Origin: Cognatiluteimonas weifangensis
Lineage (GTDB): Bacteria > Pseudomonadota > Gammaproteobacteria > Xanthomonadales > Xanthomonadaceae
Length of the DNA: 64,000 nucleotides
NCBI RefSeq assembly: GCF_003416885.1
Contig: NZ_QVPD01000003.1
Coordinates: forward strand, 62,001 to 126,000
Direction: 5' to 3'
The notes under the pieces were generated by a model. It was not told the origin of the DNA. It saw nothing but the letters and a program-made list of their open reading frames with translations, and ran no database searches. The stretch's first letter is position 1, and each line of letters opens with the position of its first letter. Below, piece by piece: positions 28,685 to 38,400 of the stretch. A program made the position numbers and the translations under genes.

Positions 28685-30040
28685 ATGCCTGTCACTACCC
28701 TGCTTCTCGGCGTGCTGCTGGCCGCGGTCGCGGCCGCGCTCGTGCTGCTGCTGGCGCTGCTGCTGCGCAAGCCCGATCCGCGCCTGGGCCAGCAGCTGGG
28801 CGCGCAACTGGAGCAGGCCCTGCGCGCGGAGCAGCGCGAGGGCCGCGGCGAGCTGCGCCAGCAGCTCGACAGCCTCGCGGCGCAGCAGCAGCAGCGGATC
28901 GAGGGTTTCGGCCTGCGCCTGAACGACTTCACTGCACGCACCGACCAGCGCCTGGACGTGCTGCGCGAGGCGCTGGGCGAGGACGCGCGCAAGGCGCGGG
29001 AAGAAGGCGCGCAGGCGCAGCAGCGCTTTGCCGAAGCGCTCGGCCAGCGCTTGCAGGAGCTTACCCAGCGCAACGAGCAGCGCATCGGCGAGATGCGCGC
29101 GACCCTGGAGCAGTCGCTGCGCGAGCTGCAGGCCGGCAACGAGGCCAGGCTGGAGCAGATGCGCGCCACCGTCGACGAGAAGCTGCAGTCCACCCTGGAG
29201 ACGCGGCTGGGCGAATCCTTCCGGCTGGTGTCCGAACGCCTGGAGCACGTGCAGCGCGGTCTCGGCGAGATGCGGCAGCTGGCGACCGGCGTCGGCGACC
29301 TCAAGCGGGTGTTGACCAACGTCAAGTCGCGCGGCGTGTTCGGCGAGGTGCAACTGGCGGGCCTGCTGGAGCAGGTGTTCGCGCCCGACCAGTACGCCGC
29401 CAATGTCGCGACGGTCCCCGGCAGCAGCGAGCGGGTCGAGTTCGCGGTGCGCTTCCCCGGCTCCAATGGCGACGCTCCGGTGTGGCTGCCGATCGACGCC
29501 AAGTTCCCGCGCGAGGACTACGAGCGCCTGCTCGACGCGCAGGAGAACGCCGACCAGGACGCGGCCCGCGCCGCCGGCGAGGCGCTGGAGCGGCGGGTGC
29601 GGCTGGAAGCCCAGCGCATCTGCGACAAGTACGTGGCCGCGCCGCACACCACCGAGTTCGCGATCCTGTTCCTGCCCACCGAAGGCCTGTACGCGGAAGT
29701 GCTGCGCCGCCCCGGGCTGGTGGAGGCGCTGCAGCGCGACCGCCGCATCGCCGTCGCCGGCCCGACCACGTTGCTGGCGCTGATGACCAGCTTCCAGATG
29801 GGCTTTCGCACGCTCGCCATCGAGCAGCGCTCCAGCGAAGTCTGGCGCACGCTGGGCGCGGTCAAGACCGAGTTCGGCAAGTTCGGCGAGGTGCTCGACG
29901 GGGTGCACAAGAAGCTGCAGGAAGCCAGCAACAAGATCGAGCAGACCGGTGTGCGCACGCGCGCGATCCAGCGCCAGCTGCGCGAGGTCGAGTCGCTGCC
30001 CGGCGAGGAAGCCGCCAAGCTGCTCGGTGCCGATTCGTAG
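28685..30040 (+). CDS. rmuC: DNA recombination protein RmuC
   Basis: RmuC limits DNA inversions and recombination, probably as a nuclease-fold protein. 451 residues: an N-terminal membrane anchor (about 3-25), a long coiled coil (about 35-210, rich in Gln/Glu/Arg), and the RmuC domain with NVKSRGVFGEVQLAGLLEQ, WLPIDAKFPREDYERLL, TEFAILFLPTEGLYAEVL and GPTTLLALMTSFQMGFRTLAI. The ATG at 28685 directly precedes the anchor. Convergent with mlaA, with repeat block C in between. Confidence 0.93.
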   Translation: MPVTTLLLGVLLAAVAAALVLLLALLLRKPDPRLGQQLGAQLEQALRAEQREGRGELRQQLDSLAAQQQQRIEGFGLRLNDFTARTDQRLDVLREALGEDARKAREEGAQAQQRFAEALGQRLQELTQRNEQRIGEMRATLEQSLRELQAGNEARLEQMRATVDEKLQSTLETRLGESFRLVSERLEHVQRGLGEMRQLATGVGDLKRVLTNVKSRGVFGEVQLAGLLEQVFAPDQYAANVATVPGSSERVEFAVRFPGSNGDAPVWLPIDAKFPREDYERLLDAQENADQDAARAAGEALERRVRLEAQRICDKYVAAPHTTEFAILFLPTEGLYAEVLRRPGLVEALQRDRRIAVAGPTTLLALMTSFQMGFRTLAIEQRSSEVWRTLGAVKTEFGKFGEVLDGVHKKLQEASNKIEQTGVRTRAIQRQLREVESLPGEEAAKLLGADS

Positions 30041-30089
30041 ACGCGGCCCACCCCCGGCGAGGCACTGTCGCCTATCGGTGTTCCGACCG

Positions 30090-30175
30090 TAGGAGCGCAC
30101 AAGCTGCGAGGGATGCGCCGGGAGTCCGTCGTCGCCACCCGCTCCTGCAGCGTTCGCGGCTTGTGTCGCTGTTGC
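30090..30175. repeat. REP-like inverted pair after rmuC
   Basis: TAGGAGCGCACAAGCTGCGA (30090-30109) faces a reverse-orientation relative (GCTCCTGC...GCGGCTTGTG, about 30142-30166). The motif is a diverged form of the TAGGAGCGGC-type REP common in Pseudomonas and xanthomonads. The same motif recurs within the mla operon at 33664. Confidence 0.6.
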
Positions 30176-30261
30176 GGGAATCCCTGCGAGGGAAGTCGGT
30201 AGCCCAGCCTGTGCAGGGGTGCCTGAAGACTTTCCTTCAAGCGCGGAAGCTTCCGTGGGGG

Positions 30262-30448
30262 AAGCCGGTGGCCCGACCTGTACGGGACACGCCGTGAATA
30301 CGTCCCTGTAGGCTCCTCGGCGGCTTGCTCGCCTGCGCACTCCTGCGCAGGCGGCAAGACCGGGGTGGACCATCCCTGGTCCACCCGTCCGGCGCAATGC
30401 GCCGGACCCATGCCGCCGACGGTCCCGCACAGGCCGGGCCACCGGCTT
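30262..30448. repeat. Nested inverted repeat IR1, copy C, with extra hairpins in its centre
   Basis: Arms at 30262-30288 and 30422-30448 pair with a few mismatches (the left arm reads CCCGACCTGTACGGG). The four bases at the tip of the inner hairpin in copies A and B are replaced by about 85 bases. These hold three further hairpins: GCCTGCGCA-CTCC-TGCGCAGGC (30331-30352), GTGGACCA-TCCC-TGGTCCAC (30365-30384) and GTCCGGCGCA-A-TGCGCCGGAC (30387-30407). Confidence 0.85.
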
Positions 30449-30511
30449 CTGCCCAGTGAGTCGGCGTTTGTAGAGAAAACCAGCCCGAAGCGACGGACTC
30501 CAATCTCGCGC

Positions 30512-30628
30512 AGTCGCCGCCCGGCGGGCTGGGGGTGCGGAGAGTGGACCATGGAGGGTCCACGACCCGACTTAAAGACAGGAGGTCGTCAGGAGGGCGC
30601 AGCACCCCCAGCCCGCCGGGCGGCGACT
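30512..30628. repeat. Nested inverted repeat IR2, copy C
   Basis: Perfect 27-base arms at 30512-30538 and 30602-30628. The inner hairpin is GTGGACC-ATGGAG-GGTCCAC, slightly shorter than in copies A and B. Confidence 0.9.
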
Positions 30629-30922
30629 CCCTCCGAAGCCGATCTCCCGATTGCAGGCCATAACGCGACGTCAGGCCAGGCATAGCCCGCGGCCCGACTT
30701 GAAGACAGGAGGTCGTCAGGAGGGCGCAGCACCCCCAGCCCGCCGGGCGGCGAGTCCTTCCGAAGCCGATCTCCCAAGTGCAGGCCATGACTTGAAGATC
30801 AGGCCATGGATGGTCTGCGCCCCGACTTGAAGACAGGAGATCGTAGGAAGGCGTAAAACCGCCCGCTCGCCCGGTGGCGGCGCCTTCCGGTGCGGCCACG
30901 TTCCGGCTTCGGGTTTGCGCGC

Positions 30923-32086
30923 CTAGTAGCCGTTGTTGGGCATCACCGGCATCGCGTCGGCGGGGACGCTGGGGTTGGTGGTGTCGTCGCGCAGGTAGTC
31001 GGGTAGCTCGTCGTCGTGCTGCTGCCGGTCGCCGGAGATCTGGTACTTGCGCCGCTGCAGCCAGGCATCGCGCACCAGCGCGTAATCGTCGGTGGCGCCC
31101 TCGCGCATGCGGTCGACCGCGAACAGCTGGGTGCGCACGTCGACCAGCTGCAGGCCCTGCAGGAACACCCGGGTCGGATCGTTCTCGATCCGCCGGATCG
31201 GCGCCAGCGGCGCGTCGCCGGCCAGGCCGAACACGTCGCGCAGCGTGCGCGGGCCGAACAGCGGCAGCTCGACGTAGCGCGAGCGCTGCCAGCCCCAGGT
31301 ACCCAGGGTCTGGCCAAAATCCTCGCTGTGATAGGGCAGGTTCGCGTCGGAGGCGGGATCGAACAGGCCGCCGATGCCTAGCGTGGCGTTGAGCACGAAC
31401 CGCCCCAACGCCTGCGCCGCCTGTTTCGGCTTGCCCTGCAGCAGCGCGTTGAGCGCGCTGACCGGCTGGCCGAGGTTGCCGAAGAAATTGCCCACGCCCA
31501 GCCGCAGCGGCCGCGGCACCACCGCCACGTAGGCGTTGGCCAGCGGCTTGGCCACGCTGCGGTCGACCGCATTGTTGAAGCGGTGCACCTTGCGGTTGAG
31601 CCCTTCCCACGGGTCGTAGCTGGCGGGCAGTTCGACCGGCGCCGGCAGCGCCGGATCGGCGACCGGATCGTAGTGCTGGTCGCCGTACAGCGCGGCGTAA
31701 TCGAGTTCGGCCTGGGTCGGCGTGTCGGCCGCGGGCGGCTCCGCGGGAGCTGCGGCCTCTGCCGTCGCGCTAGCTGCGGCGGACTCGGCGGACTCGACAG
31801 GTTCGACCGGCTCGACCGGCTCGACCGGCTCGACCGGCTCGACCGGTGCCGCGGCGGGGCTGGCGGCGAGGGGCGCGACCGGCGCCGGCGTCGCCTCCGG
31901 CGGCCCGCTCGCGGCGGCGTCTGCGGTGTCGGAGCAGGCAGCCGCGGCATCGGCGGACTGAGCCGCGACCACGGGACAGGTCGCGACCTCGGCGGGCTGC
32001 ACGGTCGGCGCGTCCTGCGCCCGCGCCGGCATGCACGCCAGCATCAGCGACAGCAACAGCACCGCAACGGGGATCGGCATGCGCAT
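30923..32086 (-). CDS. mlaA: MlaA (VacJ), outer-membrane lipid-asymmetry protein
   Basis: Removes mislocalised phospholipids from the outer leaflet and hands them to MlaC. 387 residues: a signal peptide (ends ACMPARAQ; a weak lipobox with Cys18 is possible), then about 110 low-complexity residues rich in Ala/Pro/Glu that include five Val-Glu-Pro triplets encoded by a 9-bp tandem repeat (31801-31855). The VacJ domain follows (about 145-350: YDPWEGLNRKVHRFNNAVD, NFFGNLGQPVSALNALLQG, PYHSEDFGQTLGTWG). The long linker is unusual for the family. It is last in the mlaFEDCB-A gene series. Confidence 0.92.
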   Translation of the reverse strand: MRMPIPVAVLLLSLMLACMPARAQDAPTVQPAEVATCPVVAAQSADAAAACSDTADAAASGPPEATPAPVAPLAASPAAAPVEPVEPVEPVEPVEPVESAESAAASATAEAAAPAEPPAADTPTQAELDYAALYGDQHYDPVADPALPAPVELPASYDPWEGLNRKVHRFNNAVDRSVAKPLANAYVAVVPRPLRLGVGNFFGNLGQPVSALNALLQGKPKQAAQALGRFVLNATLGIGGLFDPASDANLPYHSEDFGQTLGTWGWQRSRYVELPLFGPRTLRDVFGLAGDAPLAPIRRIENDPTRVFLQGLQLVDVRTQLFAVDRMREGATDDYALVRDAWLQRRKYQISGDRQQHDDELPDYLRDDTTNPSVPADAMPVMPNNGY

Positions 32087-32136
32087 GGGGGCGGCAGTTT
32101 AATCCTTGCCCGGCGGCGACGCGGCCCCGGCGCCGC

Positions 32137-32427
32137 TCAGGCGAACGCCAGCGCCGGCGTCAGCCGGTACGCGGCGCGCAGTTCGTCCAGCCCGGCGGGA
32201 CTGCCGACGACGGCGATCGCGCCGTCGGCGCGGGCGGCGAGTTCGGCCAGCAGCGCCACCCCGGCGCTGTCCACGCGCGCGACGGCGCCCAGATCGAAGC
32301 CGCTGACGCCGGGCAACTGCGGCAGCGCGTGCCGCCACAGCGCGGCGACGTCCGCGCGCAGCAGCGCCCCGGCGAAACGCAGCGTTGCGCCGCTGCGCTC
32401 GACCGTGGCCGCCTCAGCGCCCGGCAT
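32137..32427 (-). CDS. mlaB: MlaB, STAS-domain subunit of the Mla transporter
   Basis: 96 residues forming one STAS domain (ATLRFAGALLRADVAALW, then FDLGAVARVDSAGVALLAELAARA with the conserved DSAG serine loop). MlaB binds the ATPase MlaF and is needed for MlaFEDB stability. The start overlaps the 3' end of mlaC by 14 bases, consistent with translational coupling. Confidence 0.87.
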   Translation of the reverse strand: MPGAEAATVERSGATLRFAGALLRADVAALWRHALPQLPGVSGFDLGAVARVDSAGVALLAELAARADGAIAVVGSPAGLDELRAAYRLTPALAFA

Positions 32428-33112
32428 CGGCCTGCACCTTGCCGCTGCGCAGGTCCGCCGCGACCTGGCGGATGGACTTGTGGGTGAGCGCGTTGTCGAA
32501 CTGCTGGCGGAAGGTCTGCACGAACGACACCCCCTCCACCATCACGTCGAACACCTTCCAGTTGCCGCCGGAGCGGCGCATCAGGTAGTCGACCGGAATC
32601 GGCTCGCCGCCGCTGCGCAGCAGCTCGCTGGCCACTTTCACCCCGAGCCCGCGCGGCAACGCGGTCTCGGACTTGATCCGCACCCGCAGCCGGGTGTTGA
32701 AGTCCAGCAGCGAGGATCCGTAGCGGCGCATCAGGTTGTCGGCCAGGGCGTCGGCGAACAGCTGGACGTCGGCGTCCGACGCGCCGCGGGCGTGGCGGCC
32801 GAGCACCTGGCGCGCGGCGTAGTCGCGGTCGAAGATGCTGTTGAACTCGGTCGAGACGAAGCGCTCCAGCGCGGCGCGGTTGCCGGCGAACTCGGCGCGG
32901 CGCTGCTCCAGCGTCGCCAGGATGCGGGTGCTGTTGTCCAGCACCAGCTTGCTGGGCGAGGCGGCCGCGGGCGCGGTGGCCGCCGGCGGCTGCGCCAGCA
33001 CGGCGGCGGGCGCGGCGACCAGCAGCGCCGCGGCCAGCGCCAGCGGCAGCGTGGCGCGCACGCCGCGCAGGCGCGTGCGGACGGGAACGGAGAAGCAGTG
33101 GTCGTTGGACAT
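32414..33112 (-). CDS. mlaC: MlaC, periplasmic phospholipid shuttle
   Basis: Carries phospholipids between MlaA at the outer membrane and MlaFEDB at the inner membrane. 232 residues: a signal peptide ending at AVLAQ, then the MlaC/Ttg2D domain (VLDNSTRILATLEQRRAEF, RDYAARQVLGRHARGAS, NFDVMVEG-like KVFDVMVEGVSFVQTFRQQF). An alternative ATG at 33121 overlaps the mlaD stop as ATGA and would add three residues; the 33112 start has the better GGA spacing. Confidence 0.9.
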   Translation of the reverse strand: MSNDHCFSVPVRTRLRGVRATLPLALAAALLVAAPAAVLAQPPAATAPAAASPSKLVLDNSTRILATLEQRRAEFAGNRAALERFVSTEFNSIFDRDYAARQVLGRHARGASDADVQLFADALADNLMRRYGSSLLDFNTRLRVRIKSETALPRGLGVKVASELLRSGGEPIPVDYLMRRSGGNWKVFDVMVEGVSFVQTFRQQFDNALTHKSIRQVAADLRSGKVQADAGR

Positions 33113-33117
33113 AAGGA

Positions 33118-33639
33118 TCATTCCGTGGGGGGCGGATTGGCGGTGCTGCCGGCGGCGTCGCCGCCGGCCTCGGCCGCGGCCTGGCCGCCGCCGAACATGT
33201 ACTTGCCGACCAGCTGGATCAGGTCGACCGCCGGCGTGGTGAATGCGATTTCCTCGCCGGGTTTCAGGGTTTCCACGTCGCCGCCGGGCTGCAGTCCGAC
33301 GTAGCTCTCGCCGAGCAGGCCGCCGGTGAGGATGCCGGCCGCGGTGTCGGCGGGCAGGTCCCGGTAACGGGCATCGATGGCCAGGGTCACGACCGCGTCC
33401 AATTTGACCGGATCCAGCTGAATGTCGGCCACATTGCCGATGGTGACGCCGCCGATCTTGACCGGCGCCTGCGGCCGCAGCTGGCCGAGGTTGGTAAAGC
33501 GCGCGGTCAGCGGATAGGTCGCCTGGCCGAAGCCGAAGCGGCCGTTGGTCGAGGCCAGCGCTAGCACCAGCAGCGAGGCCAGCGCCAGCAGCAGGAAGGC
33601 GCCGACCGCGAATTCGAGACGGGGACCGCGAACGCTCAT
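33118..33639 (-). CDS. mlaD: MlaD, MCE-domain inner-membrane subunit
   Basis: 173 residues: a short N-terminus, one membrane helix (about 9-30) and an MCE domain (about 38-115, with ARFTNLGQLRPQAPVKIGGVTIGNV and GILTGGLLGESYVGLQPGGD). MlaD forms a hexameric ring that passes lipid through the MlaE permease. The C-terminal tail is Gly/Ala rich. It is separated from mlaE by 63 bases that contain a REP-like hairpin, unlike the tight joins elsewhere in the operon. Confidence 0.93.
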   Translation of the reverse strand: MSVRGPRLEFAVGAFLLLALASLLVLALASTNGRFGFGQATYPLTARFTNLGQLRPQAPVKIGGVTIGNVADIQLDPVKLDAVVTLAIDARYRDLPADTAAGILTGGLLGESYVGLQPGGDVETLKPGEEIAFTTPAVDLIQLVGKYMFGGGQAAAEAGGDAAGSTANPPPTE

Positions 33640-33663
33640 GAAAGCACCTCGAAAGCCATTGCG

Positions 33664-33684
33664 TAGGAGCGGCGCAAGCCGCGA
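33664..33684. repeat. REP-like element between mlaE and mlaD
   Basis: TAGGAGCGGCGCAAGCCGCG, with stem GCGGC (33669-33673), loop GCAA and GCCGC (33678-33682). This is the common xanthomonad/pseudomonad REP core. Sitting inside the operon, its hairpin may tune expression of the downstream genes. Confidence 0.75.
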
Positions 33685-33702
33685 TCAACTCGACCCTTCG
33701 GG

Positions 33703-34455
33703 TCAACCCTGGAACAGGAAGGCCGACAGCACGAAATTGAACATCAGCACCAGTAGCGAGGCGTTGACCACCGCGCGCGTGGTCGCCACCGAGGTGCCCT
33801 CGATGGTCGGCTCGGCGTGGTAGCCGACATAGGCTGCGACCAGCGCCGCGGTGCCGCCGAACACCGCCGCCTTGACGAAGGCGACCAGGAAGTCGTCGCG
33901 GAAATCGACCGCGTCCCTGAGCACCTGCCAGAACGCGCCGGCCTCGATTCCGATCACGTGCACCGCTTCGAAGTAGCTGGCGCTGATCGCCAGCGAGCAG
34001 AAGAACGCGGTCAGCAGCGGCACGCACAGCAGCGCTGCCCAGAAGCGCGGCGCCACCGCCTTGGCCACCGGGTCGATCGCCATCAGCCCGAGCGCGGTGA
34101 TCTGGTCGGTGGCGCGCATCAGCCCCAGCTCGGCGGCGATCGAGGAGCCGGCGCGGCCGACGAACAGCAGCGCGGTCAGCACCGGCGCCAGCTCGCGGTA
34201 CAGGCCCAGGCCCACCAGCGCGCTGATCTGGTTGGCGGCGCCGTAGGTCTCCAGCGCGCGGTAGCCCAGCAGCGTCACCGACAGGCCGACGAAGGCGCCG
34301 CCGACGGCGATGATCGGCAGCGAGCGCGCGCCGATCTTGTAGATCTCGCGCACCAGTTCGGCGAAGAAATCACGGGTCGGGCGCGAGGCGCGCAGCACCG
34401 ACAGCGAGAACAGGCCGGCGCGGCCGAGCGAGCGGGTGGCGGCGACGAAAGGCAT
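33703..34455 (-). CDS. mlaE: MlaE, permease subunit of the Mla ABC transporter
   Basis: 250 residues with 5-6 hydrophobic helices and the MlaE/Ttg2B core: GGAFVGLSVTLLGYRALETYGA, LYRELAPVLTALLFVGRAGSSIAAELGLM and the coupling-helix area TDQITALGLMAIDPV. It partners with MlaF (ATPase), MlaD and MlaB. Its ATG shares one base with the mlaF stop (TGATG), so the two are translationally coupled. Confidence 0.94.
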   Translation of the reverse strand: MPFVAATRSLGRAGLFSLSVLRASRPTRDFFAELVREIYKIGARSLPIIAVGGAFVGLSVTLLGYRALETYGAANQISALVGLGLYRELAPVLTALLFVGRAGSSIAAELGLMRATDQITALGLMAIDPVAKAVAPRFWAALLCVPLLTAFFCSLAISASYFEAVHVIGIEAGAFWQVLRDAVDFRDDFLVAFVKAAVFGGTAALVAAYVGYHAEPTIEGTSVATTRAVVNASLLVLMFNFVLSAFLFQG

Positions 34456-35240
34456 CAGGCCGCCTCCGTCCGCGCCGCCGCGTCGAACGCGATCGGCCCG
34501 TCCGGCTCGCCGCGCAGGAACTGCCGCAGCAGCGGGTCGGGCGAGGCCTGCAACGCGTCCGGGGTGCCGCTGAAGACGATGCGGCCGTTGGCGATCACCA
34601 GCGCGCGGTCGGCCACCGGCAGGGTTTCGCGCACGTGGTGGCTGACGATCAGGCTGGTCAGCCCGAGGCTGGCGTTGAGCCGCGCGATCAGGCTCATGAT
34701 CACGCCCGCGGCGATCGGGTCCAGCCCGGTCAGCGGCTCGTCGTAGAGCATCAGCGGCGGGTCCAGCGCCAGCGCGCGCGCCAGCGCCACGCGCCGGGCC
34801 ATGCCGCCGGAGAGCTCGCGCGGATACAGGTCGGCGGCGGTGCGCAGGCCGACCGCGTGCAGTTTCATCCCCACCAGCCGGCGGATCACCGGCGGCGGCA
34901 GGCGCGTGTGCGCGCGCAACGGCAGCGCGATGTTCTCGGCCGCGGTGAGATCGGTGAGCAGGCCGTTGCCCTGCAGCAACACGCCGATGCCCTTGCGCCG
35001 CTCCAGCAGCGCGCGCTGGGAGCGCGGCAGCGGCGCGCCGAGGACCTCGACCGTGCCCGCGGCCGGCGCCAGCTCGCCGGTCAGCGCCGCCAGCAGCGTC
35101 GACTTGCCGCTGCCCGAGGGCCCCAGCACCGCGGTGATGCTGCCGCGCGGCACGACCAGGTCGATGCCCTCGAGCACGGTGCGGCCGCCGCGGTCCAGGC
35201 GCAGGCCGGCAAGCTGGACGATGGGGGCGACGGCAGTCAT
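34455..35240 (-). CDS. mlaF: MlaF, ATPase subunit of the Mla ABC transporter
   Basis: 261 residues. Walker A GPSGSGKST, Q-loop VLLQGNGLLTDLT, signature LSGGMARRVALARALALDPPL and Walker B LMLYDEPLTGLDP, H-loop LIVSHHVRETL. First gene of the mla series, which runs F-E-D-C-B-A without other genes. The start at 35240 gives a standard N-terminus. Divergent from recC, 164 bases between starts; the promoter is presumably in that gap but not clear by eye. Confidence 0.95.
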   Translation of the reverse strand: MTAVAPIVQLAGLRLDRGGRTVLEGIDLVVPRGSITAVLGPSGSGKSTLLAALTGELAPAAGTVEVLGAPLPRSQRALLERRKGIGVLLQGNGLLTDLTAAENIALPLRAHTRLPPPVIRRLVGMKLHAVGLRTAADLYPRELSGGMARRVALARALALDPPLMLYDEPLTGLDPIAAGVIMSLIARLNASLGLTSLIVSHHVRETLPVADRALVIANGRIVFSGTPDALQASPDPLLRQFLRGEPDGPIAFDAAARTEAA

Positions 35241-35404
35241 GGGGAAGCGGGCGATACGGGGGGGCGGAAGCGGCGCAGCTTGGCGGCCGGCGCCTGAATG
35301 GCAACCGAGTGCGGCCGCCATTGTCGCAGCTTCGCCGCGCCGGCGCGTGCGGCGGCCGCAGCGCAATCCCAGCGGCTGCGACCGCGCTGCGGCAAGATGA
35401 CGCG

Positions 35405-38400
35405 ATGCCTGCGCCGCCGGACTTCCGCCTCTACCACTCCAATGCATTGGACGTGCTGGCCGGGCTGCTGGCCGAAACCCTGCGCACGCCGGTGCCGGGG
35501 CGGCCGCTGCTGGCGCCCGACACCATCGTGATCCCGCAGGCGGCGATGCGGCGTTGGTTGCAGGCCACCCTGGCCGCGCGCCACGGCATCGCCGCCAATC
35601 TCGAGTTCCTCCCCCCCGGCGAATTCGTCGCCCGCGCGCTGGCCGCCAATCCCGCCCCGGGTGCGGATCCGGCGGGCGAGGAACTCGACGCCGACAGCCT
35701 GCACTGGCGCCTGTACGCCGCACTGCGGGATCCGGCGCTGCGCGCGCGCCCGGCGCTGGCGCAACTGGCCGCCTACCTCGACGGCGCGGACCCGCTGAAG
35801 CCCTGGACGCTGGCCGGCGAACTAGCCGGTGTGTTCGGCAAGTACCAGGCCTGGCGCCGCGACTGGCTGCTGCGCTGGGAAGCCGGCGCCGACCCCGACG
35901 ACCCGCAGGCGATCCTGTGGCGCGCCGTCGCCGCCGGCCGCGACCACCGCGCGCGCCGCATCCAGGACTATCTCGCGCGCTTCGACGATCCCGCCGGCGC
36001 GGTGCCGGTCGGGCTGCCGCCGCGGCTGTTCGTGTTCGCCACCCTCAACGTCTCGCCCGACGTGCTGCGGGTGCTGGCCACCCAGGCCCGCGCCGGCACG
36101 CTGCATTTCTACCTGCCCACGCCGACGCAGGAATACTGGGGCGACCTGCAGTCGCCGGGCGCGCGCCTGCGCGCGGGCGTCGCTGCCGGCGACGATCCGG
36201 CCGGCGCCGCCGCCGCCGAAAACCCGCTGCTGCGCGACTGGGGCGCGGCTGGGCGCGACTTCATGGCCCTGCTGGGCAGCTACGAGGTCGTGCATCCCGC
36301 CGGCGACATTCCCGCCTACGCCGATCCCGAGGCCGCGACCGGCGCGGCGCTCGCCGCCGGCGGCCTGCGCGACAGCCTGCTGCACCGGCTGCAGGCCGAC
36401 CTGTTCCACCGCCGTGCGCAGCCGTCCGGCGCGCCGCGCGGCGAAGTCGACGGCAACGACCCCAGCCTGCAGTTCCATGCCTGCCACACCCGCCTGCGCG
36501 AGCTGCAGGTGCTGCACGACCGCCTGCGCGCCCTGCTGGAAGACGACCGTTTCGACCCGTCGCTGCAGCCGCGCGAGATCGCGGTGCTGGCGCCGGACAT
36601 CGATCCCTACGTGCCGTACCTGGACGCGGTGTTCGGCGGCCACGGCCGCGGCGAGGGCGCCTCCGGACCGACCATCCCCTGGGCGGTGGCCGACGCCAGT
36701 CCGCTGGCCGGCGAACCGCTGGCCGCCGCGTTCCTGCGCCTGCTGGCGTTGCCGGTATCGCGCTTCGGGCTGGAGGAAACCCTGGACCTGCTCGCCAGTC
36801 CGCCGCTGGCGGAAGCGGCGGGCCTGGACGCCGCTGCCTTCGAGCGCCTGCACGGCTGGCTGCACGCGGCCGGCGCGCGTTGGGGCCTGGATGCCGCGCA
36901 CCGCGCGCGCCGGGGCGCGCCGGAGGACGACGCCTACACCTGGCAGTTCGCGCTGGACCGGCTGCTGCTCGGCCACGCCAGCGGCGACGCCGCCGAAATC
37001 GCCGGCACCGCGCAGCACGTCGCGCCGTGGCCGGAGCTGGAAGGCAGCGCGCTGGACGCGCTCGACGTGCTGCTGCGCTTGCTGCGCGTGCTGGCCCGCT
37101 CCCAGCGCGCGCTGGGCGAGGCGCTGCCGCCGGCGCGCTGGCGCGAACGCCTGCTCGGCCTGCTCGACGCGCTGCTGCCGCGGCCGCCGGCGACGAAACA
37201 CGCGGAGCGCGCGCTCGACCGGCTGCGCGCGCTGATCGATGCTTTCGCGGCCGATGCGGCGCGTGCGGGGTTCGATACGCCGGTGCCGGGCGAAGTCGTG
37301 CGCGCGCACTTCGCCGCGGCGCTGGGCGCGGCCGACACCCGCGCGCCGCTGCTCACCGGCGGCGTCAGCTTCGCGCGCATGGTGCCGCTGCGGCTGCTGC
37401 CGTTCCGCGCCATCTGCCTGCTGGGCATGAACGACGGCGACTTCCCGCGTCGCGATCCCGCCGCCGGCCTCAACCGCCTGACCGCGGAATTGGGCACCGA
37501 CCGCCGCCGCCCCGGCGACCGCTCCACCCGCGACGACGACCGCTACCTGTTCTTGCAGCTGTTCGGCGCCGCGCAGGACGTGTTCTACGTCAGCTGGCTC
37601 GGCGCCGACCCGCGCGACGGCAGCGCGCGCGAACCCTCGGCGGTGGTGGCGGAACTGCTCGCGGCGGCGGCGGACTACCACGTCGCGGCCGAGGATCCGC
37701 AGCGGGCGGAGCACAAAGCGGCGATCGCCGAGGCGCTGGTGCTGCGGCATCCGCTGCAGCCGTTCGCGCCGGCCGCGTTCGGCAGCGAGGATCCGCGCCA
37801 GTTCAGCTACCGCCAGCACTGGCATCCGGCCGCGGGCCGGCTGTCGGGCGCGCGCACGCCGCTGGCGCCGTGGATGGACGCGACCGCGGCGCTGGCGCCG
37901 CCGCCCGCGGCCGAAACCGAACTGTCGCTCGACGCCTTGCGCCGCTTCCTGCTGGCGCCGGCCGAGCAGTTCCTGCGCCAGCGCCTGGGCCTGCGCCTGC
38001 CGCAGCTGGACGCGGCGGGCGAAGACGTCGAGCCGCTGCAGGCGCCCGGCCGTGGCCTGGAACGCCACCAGCTGCAGCGCGCGGTGTTCGACGCGCTGCT
38101 CGCCGGTGACGACGCGGCCGCGCTGCATCCCGCGCTGCGCGCACGCGGCCTGCTGCCGTCCGGCCCGCTGGGCCGACGCGCGCTGGCGGACGTGCTGGCC
38201 GAGGTGCAGCCGTATGCGCAGCGGTTCGCGCAGTGGCGCGGCGCCGCGCCGTCGCAGTCGTTGCCGCTGGAAGTGGAGATCGACGGGCTGCGCCTGCACG
38301 GCCGCCTCGCCGACGCCTGGCCGCAGGGCCTCGCGCGGCTGCGCTTCGGCGAGCGCAACGGGCCGTCGGCGATCCGGCATGGGCTGGACTGGCTGCTGGC

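Larger units (their letters stand above)
30180..30870. repeat. Composite repeat block C (intergenic)
   Basis: The 882-base gap between convergent rmuC and mlaA has no credible gene. After the REP pair it carries a half unit (about 30188-30260), nested hairpin IR1 with an enlarged centre (30262-30448), a 63-base linker, nested hairpin IR2 (30512-30628), and a tandem array starting at about 30569, 30696 and 30824 (127-128-base period). Orientation and order equal block A. Confidence 0.85.
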
